NCBI GenBank assembly: GCA_902779785.1
Contig: CACZDC010000012.1
Coordinates: 1 to 35,927, forward strand
Source: an uncultured Bacteroidia bacterium
GTDB lineage: Bacteria > Bacteroidota > Bacteroidia > Bacteroidales > UBA932
Direction: 5' to 3'
DNA length: 35,927 nucleotides
The first letter of the stretch is position 1. Each line of letters begins with the position of its first letter. A program made the position numbers and the translations under genes. The notes below the pieces were generated by a model, which was not told where the DNA came from, searched no databases, and was given only the letters and a program-made list of their open reading frames with translations. Shown here piece by piece: positions 1-7,119 of the stretch.

Positions 1-95
1 AAAACGCCCTTGTTGTTGAAGAAGTATATTATATGGTACAGCAGCACCAGGAGCACCGTCACCCAGCGAAGATTATCGATCCAATGTTTTCTCAT
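1..95 (-). CDS. Acyltransferase-3 family membrane protein, N-terminal part (cut by window edge)
   Basis: Reading the minus strand from the ATG at 95, 31 codons run off the left edge. They begin MRKHWIDNLRWVTVLLVLLY and continue with a hydrophobic stretch and HIIYFFNNKGV. The pattern [R/D]-x-L-R-x-hydrophobic-[L/F]YH is the start of acyltransferase-3 (OafA/YrhL-like) proteins, which are multi-pass inner-membrane enzymes that O-acylate sugars. The His in the YHIIY segment matches the conserved histidine of the first membrane helix. The ATG overlaps the stop of the preceding stub (ATGA, 95-92), so translation would be coupled to it. There is too little sequence to say more. Family assignment is from the N-terminus only. 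The right edge of the window holds an acyltransferase-3 C-terminus on the same strand. Confidence 0.6.
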   Translation of the reverse strand, partial: MRKHWIDNLRWVTVLLVLLYHIIYFFNNKGV

Positions 96-247
96 TTCGA
101 CAGGCCCTCCATCGCCTGGTCTATTGCGGCCTGGAAGACCATGTTGTCGCTGAAAAAGGAAGGTAGCGTCACCTTGGCACTGGCGTCAAAACATGCTGCG
201 GCAAGCAAGACAGCCAGAAATACGGATATGCGGATAATCTGTTTCAT
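92..247 (-). pseudogene. Truncated sialate O-acetylesterase-like gene (signal peptide plus first ~15 mature residues)
   Basis: A 51-codon frame starts MKQIIRISVFLAVLLAAA, a good signal peptide, followed by KVTLPSFFSDNMVFQ. That segment is the hallmark N-terminus of the secreted SGNH-type sialate 9-O-acetylesterase family (V-x-L-P-x-x-F-S-D-N-M-V-x-Q). The full family has about 450-650 residues, but here the frame changes character after Gln39 (AAIDQAMEGLSK) and stops. The stop overlaps the acyltransferase start by ATGA. An intact housekeeping promoter (251-282) lies in front, so the remnant may still be transcribed and serve as leader for the acyltransferase. Its end shares ten bases (92-101) with the palindromic repeat at 34532-34541, a possible hint of how it was broken. 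It could instead be a genuine small secreted protein, but the esterase signature makes a relic more likely. Confidence 0.6.
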
Positions 248-250
248 GTC

Positions 251-282
251 CAAATATAACAATCATTACCGAATTTCCCAAA
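251..282 (-). promoter_or_regulatory. Housekeeping (sigma-ABfr type) promoter of the stub/acyltransferase unit
   Basis: On the minus strand TTTG (282-279) is followed after exactly 20 bases by TATATTTG (258-251), matching the Bacteroides primary-sigma consensus TTTG-N19-21-TAnnTTTG. Only three bases separate it from the ATG at 247, so the transcript would be leaderless or nearly so. Confidence 0.7.
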
Positions 283-308
283 CCGCCGACCTTTCCGAGA
301 TTGTAATC

Positions 309-340
309 GTTGTCTTTTCTCTTTATTCTTCTTATTTTTG
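309..340 (+). promoter_or_regulatory. Housekeeping-type promoter of the GH92 gene
   Basis: TATTTTTG (333-340) fits TAnnTTTG. An imperfect -33 element, GTTG (309-312), sits 20 bases upstream. The -7 element ends five bases before the chosen ATG at 346. It lies back to back with the promoter of the minus-strand unit in the 98-base divergent gap. Confidence 0.55.
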
Positions 341-345
341 TACTT

Positions 346-2310
346 ATGAAAAAGACTCTCTTACTCCTTTCAGCGCTCCTTTGCCTGAGCGCCTGCGCCA
401 AGCCTCTCGGCAAATGGGTCAATCCCTTCATCGGCACTGATTACACCGGCCATACGGCCCCTTCCGCCGCCTGTCCCCTTGGCATGGTCCAGCCCGGGCC
501 TCAGAGCGGAAACTACCTCTGGAAGTATTGCAGCGGCTATAACTGGTCCGATTCCCTGCTTACCGGTTTCACCCAGAACCGCCTCAGCGGCACTGGCTGC
601 CCTTCGCTCTGCAATCTGCTTATAATGCCCTTCTCGGGCTCTCACGGGGCGGATTATACAAGCCGCAAAACAGACGAAAAGGCAGCCGTAGGATATTACT
701 CCGTAAGCCTTCCGGACAACGGAGCAAAGGTGGAGATTACTTGTTCCGAGCGCGTGGCCTGCTACGAAATGCTTTTCGAGGGGAAGCAGCGTCATCTTCT
801 TGTCAACCCCCAGCACATTCAGCTGCGAAGCAATGACCCGAAGGCAACCCTGGCCCACGGCATAAAGGCATGGGACGGAAGTTCCCCTGACAACAGCACA
901 CTTTGCGGGCATATTCTCGCAAACAGCTGGGTGCAATACGACATGTGGTACGAGATTTCTTTCGACCAGCCCTTTGTCTCTTGCGATACGCTCCAGCTTC
1001 ATCCCGACTATAAAGCTCCCTCGTACGTGCTCGACTTCGGCGAGGGGAAAAAGCCGTTGAAAGTCAAGATAGCTCTTTCTTACACAAACGCTGACGGGGC
1101 CCATAAGAACATGGGCGAAGTGCCGGGATGGGACTTCCGGAAAGTCAGGAAGACGGCTGAGAGCAAATGGGAGAAGATTTTCAAACTCCTGCCGATAGAA
1201 GCCCCGGATGACAAAATGACGGCGTTTTATACTTCGATGTACCATATGTACTTCCAGCCGAATGTCATAAGCGACTCCGGAGCACCTGTCCGCTATTCAA
1301 CTTTCTCCCAATGGGACACCTTCAGGGCGGCGGACCTGCTGCGCACACTGCTGACGCCGGATATTGAGGCCGATGTCGTAAACAGCATGCTCGCCGAGGC
1401 CGAGGAGCGCGGGCATCTTCCTGTATGGGACCTCTGCGGCAAGGACAATTACTGCATGATAGGAAACCATGCCGTGCCGACGGTTGTGGACGCCGCCCTG
1501 AGAGAACTTCCAGGAGTTGACAAGGAAAGGGCCTGGAAAGCGGTCAAGGCATCCCTTACCAGTTCGCATCTTAAGTCAGACTGGGAAATATACGACAAAT
1601 ACGGTTACTATCCCTTCGATCTAGTGAAAGACGAGTCCGTCTCGCGCACCCTCGAGTCCTGCTACGACGATTGGTGCGCCGCACAGCTTGCAAAAGCCCT
1701 CGGGAAAGATGACGATGCCGCTTTCTTCGAAGCGCGCAGCCGCAACTACCGTAACATCTTCGACCCTTCAACGGGCTTTTTCAGGGGGAAGGACTCCAAT
1801 GGAAACTGGAGGGAGCCTTTCGAGCCTTATCGCTATGCCCATGCCGGGAAACAGGGCGGGGATTATACCGAGGCCAATGCCTGGCATTATCTCTGGCATG
1901 TACTCCACGCCCCGGAAGACTTGATTGAACTGCTTGGCGGGAAAGAGCATTTCGTCGAAAAACTGGACACTTTGTTTGAAGTCAGCCCGCCATCATCGCA
2001 GACCGGCACCGTTCAGGACATTACAGGCCTCATAGGCCAGTATTCCCACGGAAACGAGCCCTGCCATCATGTCATTTACCTCTACACCCTTGCAGGAAGG
2101 CAGGACAAGGCGGCCGAAAGAATCCGTCAGGTATTCCAGGAGTTTTACAAGTGTGAACCAGGGGGGCTCTGCGGCAACGATGACTGCGGACAGATGAGCG
2201 CCTGGTATATCTTCTCCGCCCTCGGATATTATCCCCTCAATCCGGTCGGCGGCAACTTCGTCGAAGGCGAGGCCCAGGTGAAAGCCTTGAAAAAACTGAC
2301 ATGGAAATAA
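346..2310 (+). CDS. GH92 family alpha-mannosidase-like lipoprotein, C-terminally short
   Basis: This is a predicted surface or periplasmic exo-alpha-mannosidase of family GH92, which uses calcium. The start at 346 gives a lipoprotein signal (MKKTLLLLSALLCLSAC, Cys17); a longer frame from 310 puts hydrophobic residues before it and overlaps the promoter. Family motifs are WVNPFIGTD-type at about residue 22, KDESVSRTLE near 430 (containing the general-acid Glu of GH92), QDITGLIGQYSHGNEPCHH near 563, and GNDDCGQMSAWY near 610 (catalytic-base Asp residues). Family members normally have about 720-760 residues and continue for some 80 residues after the NPV motif. This one has 654 and ends 20 residues after NPVGG with an unrelated basic tail (KALKKLTWK). 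The missing C-terminal beta-sandwich strand region may impair folding. It stands outside the proposed ECF regulon. The family call is firm; activity is uncertain. Confidence 0.85.
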   Translation: MKKTLLLLSALLCLSACAKPLGKWVNPFIGTDYTGHTAPSAACPLGMVQPGPQSGNYLWKYCSGYNWSDSLLTGFTQNRLSGTGCPSLCNLLIMPFSGSHGADYTSRKTDEKAAVGYYSVSLPDNGAKVEITCSERVACYEMLFEGKQRHLLVNPQHIQLRSNDPKATLAHGIKAWDGSSPDNSTLCGHILANSWVQYDMWYEISFDQPFVSCDTLQLHPDYKAPSYVLDFGEGKKPLKVKIALSYTNADGAHKNMGEVPGWDFRKVRKTAESKWEKIFKLLPIEAPDDKMTAFYTSMYHMYFQPNVISDSGAPVRYSTFSQWDTFRAADLLRTLLTPDIEADVVNSMLAEAEERGHLPVWDLCGKDNYCMIGNHAVPTVVDAALRELPGVDKERAWKAVKASLTSSHLKSDWEIYDKYGYYPFDLVKDESVSRTLESCYDDWCAAQLAKALGKDDDAAFFEARSRNYRNIFDPSTGFFRGKDSNGNWREPFEPYRYAHAGKQGGDYTEANAWHYLWHVLHAPEDLIELLGGKEHFVEKLDTLFEVSPPSSQTGTVQDITGLIGQYSHGNEPCHHVIYLYTLAGRQDKAAERIRQVFQEFYKCEPGGLCGNDDCGQMSAWYIFSALGYYPLNPVGGNFVEGEAQVKALKKLTWK

Positions 2311-2585
2311 AGAAAGGTTTCACTCTGGCGGCTGCTCTTATTGCGGCGACATCATTGATGGCCCAGACACGCCTTTTGACGGAGGGCGGCGTCGCTTTTA
2401 CCGACGCCTATGGCAGCCAGGGCGAGCAGATTCAGCACACTAATTTCGCCCAGCACGGGGATATGTCCAACGTGTACAAACTTCGCGGAGGCTATTCGGA
2501 AACATGGACCGTGTTCTGGATAACAGCCCATTTCCTCAACGCCGCGGCCAGATTCGTCGAATACGGGGAGGAAAGTCTCTATTAA
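2301..2585 (+). CDS. Small secreted protein or N-terminal gene fragment, unknown
   Basis: This 94-residue frame overlaps the GH92 stop by ten bases and ends exactly one base before the stop codon of the convergent GH78 gene. Residues 1-21 (MEIKKGFTLAAALIAATSLM, then AQ) form a credible signal peptide, followed by a soluble stretch rich in aromatic and charged residues. I do not recognise a family. The overlap suggests coupling to GH92. A clear signal peptide followed by an abrupt end against an oppositely oriented gene suggests the 5' part of a larger secreted protein cut off by rearrangement. It may be a real short protein; there is no domain support either way. Confidence 0.4.
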   Translation: MEIKKGFTLAAALIAATSLMAQTRLLTEGGVAFTDAYGSQGEQIQHTNFAQHGDMSNVYKLRGGYSETWTVFWITAHFLNAAARFVEYGEESLY

Positions 2586-5201
2586 TTATAGCTTCAAAGC
2601 GATATTGTGCGTACCGGCGGAGAGTTCTTCGCTGTGGCCGTTCGGATAGATGAATGTTGCGACGGCGCCGCAGGGGACGAGGGCAGTGAAGCTGACTTTT
2701 CTTTTTATCCGAGTCCATGAGACCTCAATCTTCCCGCGCGGGGAATCATACGAGCAGCTGAAACTGTCAAGCCCGTCCGGGAAACATGGGCGCAGGATTA
2801 TGTGCCTGAACCCGGGATCCTCCGGGTCCGGGTTGATGCCGCCCAGAGCCCGATGGAACCAGGCCCCGATGTCGCCGAACATAATGTGGTTGTCGGAGTT
2901 GTCGCGGGTGACGTCCAGACGCCAGTTCTCTATCAGCGTGGTCTTGCCATTCGCGAGCCACCAGCCCCAGGAAGGATAGTCCTTAGCCGTTGCCAGACGA
3001 TATGCAAGAGCACCGTGGCCGTTCTCCGCAAGGACATTCAGCACCGCCTTGGCGCCATGGACACCGGCATTGATATGGTATCCGTCTTCCTCGATCCTTT
3101 TCACCAAGGCAGCCACGACGGCCTGACGGGACTCTTCCGGCACGAGACCGAAAGCAAGGGGCAGGCTCTGGTCGGTCTGCATTCCTCCGGCATAGACTCC
3201 GCTTCCGGCATTGAGGAACTTTTTATTGACGGCGCTGCGCACGGTTTCCGCTATCTTCCCATACCTGGCGGCATCATCGTCGCGGCCACTCAAAAGGGCT
3301 GCTCGGCGGAGTATGTCAAGATCCTTATAGAGGAAGCAGCTGCAAATCAGCGTCTTGTTGGAACGTGTCGTCACCGGGACCCAGTCGCCACGGCCCCAGG
3401 AACAGAGGCCGTCTTTTGTGAGCGTGAGGGCGTAATCCACATAGCGGCGAATATTGTCGTAGTTGTCCAAAAGCGGCTTGAGGTCACCGTAGAAAAGGTA
3501 CAACTCCCATGGAATCAGGGCCACGCTGCTTGTCCAGTCAAGTCCGTTGCCGTTGGCCGCAGGGTTCCAATAGCCCCAGCCGCAGGTCGGGATGATGTCC
3601 GGCAGGAGGCCGTTCGGCTGCTGCTCGTCACGATGGTCGGCCATCCATTTTTCATAGACGGAGATTGCGTCGTAGTTGTATAGTCCGGACTCGACGGCGA
3701 TGTGGGCATCGGCGGTCCAGCCGTTCTTTTCCCTCTGGGGGCAGTCGGTGGGATAGCCCGGAAGGTTGGACAGATAGCTCCGACGGGTGGCGTTCCAAAG
3801 CTCTCCGACAATCGCGGCGGAACTCTCCAGGCTCGAGGCCTCGGGGACGGCGCTATGGACTTTGACAGCCTTGAGTTCATCTTTGCCCCATTTCAAGGAT
3901 GACGAAGCATTTACCTCTACATAGCGGAAACCCTTGTAGCTGTACTGCGGGGAGAAGAAAACTTCTTCGCAGCTGAGTGTCACAATGTCGGTCTGCAGGG
4001 GCTCTGCGTTGCGGTCGCCGAAATAGTAGTAATTGATATTGTCCTGATCGGCCCGGCCGGCTGAGTTCAGCCTTTCGGCGTAGGTCAGTTCTATAGTGGT
4101 CCCGCGGCGGCCGTTTATGCGGAGATGCACGTTCCCGGCCATGTTTTCGCCGAAATCGTAAATCCAGCGGTTGTTGTTGATTTTAATGATATTGACGGCC
4201 TCGATTTCCCCGCTTTCGCGGATAGGGACCAGCTGCTGGGCGCTCACCCTGGTCGCGGGGCAGCTCCGAAGCGTCGCCCCGACCCAGTCCCTATCGTCAA
4301 ATCCTGGCTCCGCCCATCCCTTCTGTTCCCGGCGGGCGTCGTAGTGCTCGCCGGTATAGATGTTATTATAAATGAGCGGACCGTCTGACGAAGTCTGCCA
4401 CCCCGGGCCCGTAGAGACGATCTGTTCACTGCCGTCCCCGTAGCGGATTCTGATGTCCATGCAAAATGTCGGACGCGCCCTCCAGGGAGCCCTGTCGAAA
4501 TGCCAGGTAGTTACAGCCTGGTGATTATACCAGCCATTTCCGAGCTCCACGCCGACAGCATTTGTGCCGTCTTTGATAAGGTCCGTAATGTCGTACGCCG
4601 TGTAGAGCACCCTGCGGTCGAAGCGGGTGAAAGCCGGATCAAGCACTCTGTCTCCGACTTTTTCTCCGTTGATATACATGGTGTAGAGTCCGGCTGCGGC
4701 GATATAGGCCCGGGCTTCGCTGATGCCGCCCCTGGTCTTGAATTCCTCCCTGAAGCGCGGCGCGGGCTTGAAATCCGTACCCATATTGTCGGAAATCCAG
4801 CATCCCCGCCACTTGCTCTGATCCATCATTCCGGTCTCGAAGAAAGCCACTCCGGATTGTACGTTGCCCCCGTCCTTGTCCTCACAGTTAACCTTCCACC
4901 AGTAGCGGGTGAATGGGGTCAATTCGGGACCGCCGTATGTCGCAAGTACCGCATCCGAGGCCACACGGCCAGAATCCCAGACTATCTTCCCGTCGAAATC
5001 CAGAGAATCCCTCGACACCATGATACGGTATGCCATCTGGCATGCGCCGGGGGCCGCGTCCTCCAGATGCCAGGAAAAACGCGGGGAGGGATTGTCGATT
5101 CCAATGGGATTATCGAGATGCTCGGTCCTCAGGCCGGAAACGTTCCGGGCGCCGGAGGACATTGCCGCGAGCAGAAGTAACAGTATCAGACAATGGTTCA
5201 T
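2586..5201 (-). CDS. GH78 family alpha-L-rhamnosidase, secreted
   Basis: This 871-residue protein begins with a signal peptide (MNHCLILLLLLAAMSSGA) without a lipobox, so it is probably periplasmic. The order is that of Bacteroides GH78 enzymes: an N-terminal Ig-like domain (about 20-125, with NPIGIDNPSPRFSW), jelly-roll domains (about 130-430, with GxxTMYINGEKVGDRVLDPA), an (alpha/alpha)6 catalytic barrel (about 450-790) and a C-terminal beta domain. The general acid is Glu491 in DCPQREKNGW; the general base is Glu758 in TTLIENW. Length and motifs look intact. It hydrolyses terminal alpha-L-rhamnose from oligosaccharides. The ATG directly follows the GTGTATATATAAT element (5202-5214), implying a leaderless message. 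It is transcribed alone, convergent with the 94-residue ORF with no base between the stop codons. Confidence 0.93.
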   Translation of the reverse strand: MNHCLILLLLLAAMSSGARNVSGLRTEHLDNPIGIDNPSPRFSWHLEDAAPGACQMAYRIMVSRDSLDFDGKIVWDSGRVASDAVLATYGGPELTPFTRYWWKVNCEDKDGGNVQSGVAFFETGMMDQSKWRGCWISDNMGTDFKPAPRFREEFKTRGGISEARAYIAAAGLYTMYINGEKVGDRVLDPAFTRFDRRVLYTAYDITDLIKDGTNAVGVELGNGWYNHQAVTTWHFDRAPWRARPTFCMDIRIRYGDGSEQIVSTGPGWQTSSDGPLIYNNIYTGEHYDARREQKGWAEPGFDDRDWVGATLRSCPATRVSAQQLVPIRESGEIEAVNIIKINNNRWIYDFGENMAGNVHLRINGRRGTTIELTYAERLNSAGRADQDNINYYYFGDRNAEPLQTDIVTLSCEEVFFSPQYSYKGFRYVEVNASSSLKWGKDELKAVKVHSAVPEASSLESSAAIVGELWNATRRSYLSNLPGYPTDCPQREKNGWTADAHIAVESGLYNYDAISVYEKWMADHRDEQQPNGLLPDIIPTCGWGYWNPAANGNGLDWTSSVALIPWELYLFYGDLKPLLDNYDNIRRYVDYALTLTKDGLCSWGRGDWVPVTTRSNKTLICSCFLYKDLDILRRAALLSGRDDDAARYGKIAETVRSAVNKKFLNAGSGVYAGGMQTDQSLPLAFGLVPEESRQAVVAALVKRIEEDGYHINAGVHGAKAVLNVLAENGHGALAYRLATAKDYPSWGWWLANGKTTLIENWRLDVTRDNSDNHIMFGDIGAWFHRALGGINPDPEDPGFRHIILRPCFPDGLDSFSCSYDSPRGKIEVSWTRIKRKVSFTALVPCGAVATFIYPNGHSEELSAGTHNIALKL

Positions 5202-5233
5202 ATTATATATACACGAAACAAGTTTGCAAACCC
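5202..5233 (-). promoter_or_regulatory. Candidate ECF-sigma promoter of GH78 (GGG-N16-GTGTATATATAAT)
   Basis: On the minus strand GGG (5233-5231) is followed after 16 bases by GTGTATATATAAT (5214-5202), preceded by C. The 14-base string CGTGTATATATAAT recurs exactly in front of the 24600 gene. The spacing is one base longer than at the other five sites. The spacer contains the palindrome GTTTGCAAAC (5222-5231). Confidence 0.55.
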
Positions 5234-5506
5234 TACCATTGACGACTCAAGATAACTCAGCCCAGCAGGCAAAAGGGCCTGCCAGGCTGAAAGATGAAGA
5301 AAAACGAGAGTCAGATTACTCCGAGTAGGTCTCCTGGGCTACAACGGTGACGGTAATAGGCGCATCGGACCAGCCGCTGAACCATTTCTTTATAAGTATC
5401 CAGGTAAACCCTGGTGAATCCGTTGTCAGACATACATTCGTAAATGTATGCACTATTTGAGACAAAAGCAAATTTTACAACGGAGAGCGGGCAAAGACGG
5501 AGACGC
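5234..5506. other. Gene-poor stretch between FecR and GH78
   Basis: No intact gene is visible on either strand. It holds a 52-codon minus-strand relic frame (5316-5474), a perfect 8-bp hairpin CATACATT-CGTA-AATGTATG (5431-5450), and an imperfect GC-rich hairpin (about 5269-5302) with no T-run on either side. This is a plausible place for the end of the GH3-sigma-FecR message, but no clear terminator is present. Confidence 0.5.
5316..5474 (-). pseudogene. C-terminal gene relic, 52 codons, no start
   Basis: An open minus-strand frame without ATG ends at 5316. Its last part (SDAPITVTVVAQETYSE) reads like the end of a beta-sandwich or Ig-like domain. It follows FecR in the same direction, so it could be the leftover 3' end of a gene once in that operon. 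The frame is short and unrecognised, so chance cannot be excluded. Confidence 0.25.
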
Positions 5507-6505
5507 TCAGGACTTGTCCTTACGTATATACACTTCCTTGCCGTTGATGGTGTACTGGAGCATTGACGAGAAACGTATAAGGTCCAGGACGCGGGTTATG
5601 GATTCCGTGGTAAAGGTTGCTGTCAGACGGTAATTAAGGATGTCTTGGTCCGCGACATGGACATGGACACCGTACCAGCGCTCCAGCTGTTTGATTATTT
5701 CCGGCATCGGAGTATTGTCGAAAACCAGTTCCCCGTTGACCCAGGCGGTGTTTTTCTGGACATTAGCCGCGCGGATGACCGGCTTTTCAATGCTTGTCCC
5801 GGCGCCATCCGAGGCAAGCGAGAGCTTGATTTCCTGCAAAGGTTTCACTTCATGTTCCGAGCCCGTCCTCTCTTCCTTGACGACCACCTTGCCCTCAATG
5901 AGGGTCAGCTTGACGTTCTCGTCGTTTTCATAGGCGGAAAGGTCGAATGTCGTTCCCAGCACTTTGATTACTACGCCTTTGGAAGTATGGATATTCATGG
6001 GCCAGTCATCGTGGTGACGGATGTCAAAGTAACCCTCTCCTGAAAGGTACAACTCTCTCGATGAGGCATTGAAACGGGAAGGGACCGTCAGCGTGGAAGC
6101 CCCGTTTAGCCTTACCGTAGAGCTGTCGGGCAGGACGATGATTCCATTGGTCCCTGGATTGGCGATATAGGTAACATCTCCGCCCCCCTGACGCTGATAA
6201 ACAGCTATTTCGCGGGAAACCTCGGCATACTGCTCAATCACTTGCTTGCGAGACAGATACAAGTACACCACCCCGACCAGAAGAGGAACTGCAATGAGAG
6301 CCGCCAGACTCACTGCAGCGTGACGAAAAAAAGGCTTGCGCTCCGGGAGAATGCGGTTCGGAAAACCCGAAAAAACATACTGCGCACGTAGAGAAGCGAA
6401 GCGCTCCAAATGCTCCGGCGACTCGTTGATCCATTCGACAACCTCCCGGCGCTCACGCTTGCCGGCCTTGTCCATAATATATCTTCTGAGTAGTTTGTCG
6501 TCCAT
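5507..6505 (-). CDS. FecR-family anti-sigma factor
   Basis: This 332-residue inner-membrane anti-sigma regulator would hold the ECF sigma encoded just upstream. The N-terminal cytosolic segment (1-60, MDDKLLRRYIMDKAGKRERR, EVVEWI) is the sigma-binding part. One membrane helix lies at about 64-84 (AAVSLAALIAVPLLVGVVYLY). The periplasmic FecR domain spans about 115-235, with LPDSSTVRLNGASTLTVP, GEGYFDI and IKVLGTTFDLSAY motifs. A DUF4974-type C-terminal domain (about 255-330, VFDNTPMPEIIKQLERWYGV) is the part that contacts the STN domain of transducing SusC proteins. Its ATG shares a base with the sigma stop (TAATG, 6507-6503). All expected domains are present and the length is normal. Confidence 0.93.
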   Translation of the reverse strand: MDDKLLRRYIMDKAGKRERREVVEWINESPEHLERFASLRAQYVFSGFPNRILPERKPFFRHAAVSLAALIAVPLLVGVVYLYLSRKQVIEQYAEVSREIAVYQRQGGGDVTYIANPGTNGIIVLPDSSTVRLNGASTLTVPSRFNASSRELYLSGEGYFDIRHHDDWPMNIHTSKGVVIKVLGTTFDLSAYENDENVKLTLIEGKVVVKEERTGSEHEVKPLQEIKLSLASDGAGTSIEKPVIRAANVQKNTAWVNGELVFDNTPMPEIIKQLERWYGVHVHVADQDILNYRLTATFTTESITRVLDLIRFSSMLQYTINGKEVYIRKDKS

Positions 6506-7119
6506 TATTTTTTGGCGGGATGCACCGCGATGCTATAGTTGTCTGTTCCGATTCTTAGGCGAAGGGCCCTCAATGTAATGCTGATATGATACTCCACAAC
6601 CTTTGTGGAGATGCCGAGGCGCTCTGCTATCTCGTTGTAAGTCAGGCCTTCCTGGCGACTCATCCGGAAAGTGTTCACAACCTTTTCCGGGAGCGAGAGA
6701 TATACCCTGTCGATAAATTCCTGCAATTCCAGAGCGTTGATTTCCTCCTCTACGGAAGGAGAACTCAGGGCCAGGGAGTTAATAAGGGTTTCCGACTCCT
6801 GCAGAGAGCTGTCTTTCATCCGTTTGGCATTGTCTCTGAGGTAGTTGAGGGATTTGTTCCTGGCAATGGTGTAGAGATAGGAGCGGAAATTCCTCATCGG
6901 ATCCAGGCTCTCCCTGCCCTCCCAGATTGCCAGCATAGTCTCCTGTACCAAATCCTCGGCGTCCTGTTTGTTTTTCGTATAACTGTTGACGAAATGGACC
7001 AGATTGGTATATTCCGCCCGGTAAACCGAACGGAACACATCCTCACTCCCCGCCTTGATGGCGAGGGTGATTTCCCGCATTCGTTCCAGTATATCTATTT
7101 GTTGTTCCATCAAACTCAT
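6505..7119 (-). CDS. ECF RNA polymerase sigma factor (FecI-like, sigma-70 family)
   Basis: This 204-residue sigma factor has region 2 at about 22-95 (FRSVYRAEYTNLVHFV, DAEDLVQETMLAIW, FRSYLYTIARNKSLNYLRD) and region 4 at about 140-190 (LPEKVVNTFRMSRQEGLTYN, EIAERLGISTKVVEYHI, helix-turn-helix). I chose the ATG at 7119 because it forms TAATG with the GH3 stop; a frame from 7203 would lie inside GH3, and 7110 is a possible alternative. It is the third-last step of a GH3-sigma-FecR operon whose promoter carries the GGG-N15-GTGTA element, implying positive autoregulation. I propose that it reads the six such promoters in the window. The proposal rests on co-location and the ECF-like layout of the element. 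Confidence 0.93.
   Translation of the reverse strand: MSLMEQQIDILERMREITLAIKAGSEDVFRSVYRAEYTNLVHFVNSYTKNKQDAEDLVQETMLAIWEGRESLDPMRNFRSYLYTIARNKSLNYLRDNAKRMKDSSLQESETLINSLALSSPSVEEEINALELQEFIDRVYLSLPEKVVNTFRMSRQEGLTYNEIAERLGISTKVVEYHISITLRALRLRIGTDNYSIAVHPAKK

Noticed and set aside
2240-2585. The 94-residue ORF as a frameshifted continuation of GH92
   Set aside because: It starts with its own signal peptide and its sequence does not resemble the GH92 C-terminal beta domain.
5222-5231. Palindrome GTTTGCAAAC as an operator for GH78
   Set aside because: A single 10-bp palindrome inside the promoter spacer, not repeated at the other five promoters; it may be chance.
5269-5302. GC-rich hairpin as a terminator of the FecR operon
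   Set aside because: The stem has a two-by-two internal mismatch and no T-run on either strand, so it is mentioned only as part of the gene-poor stretch.
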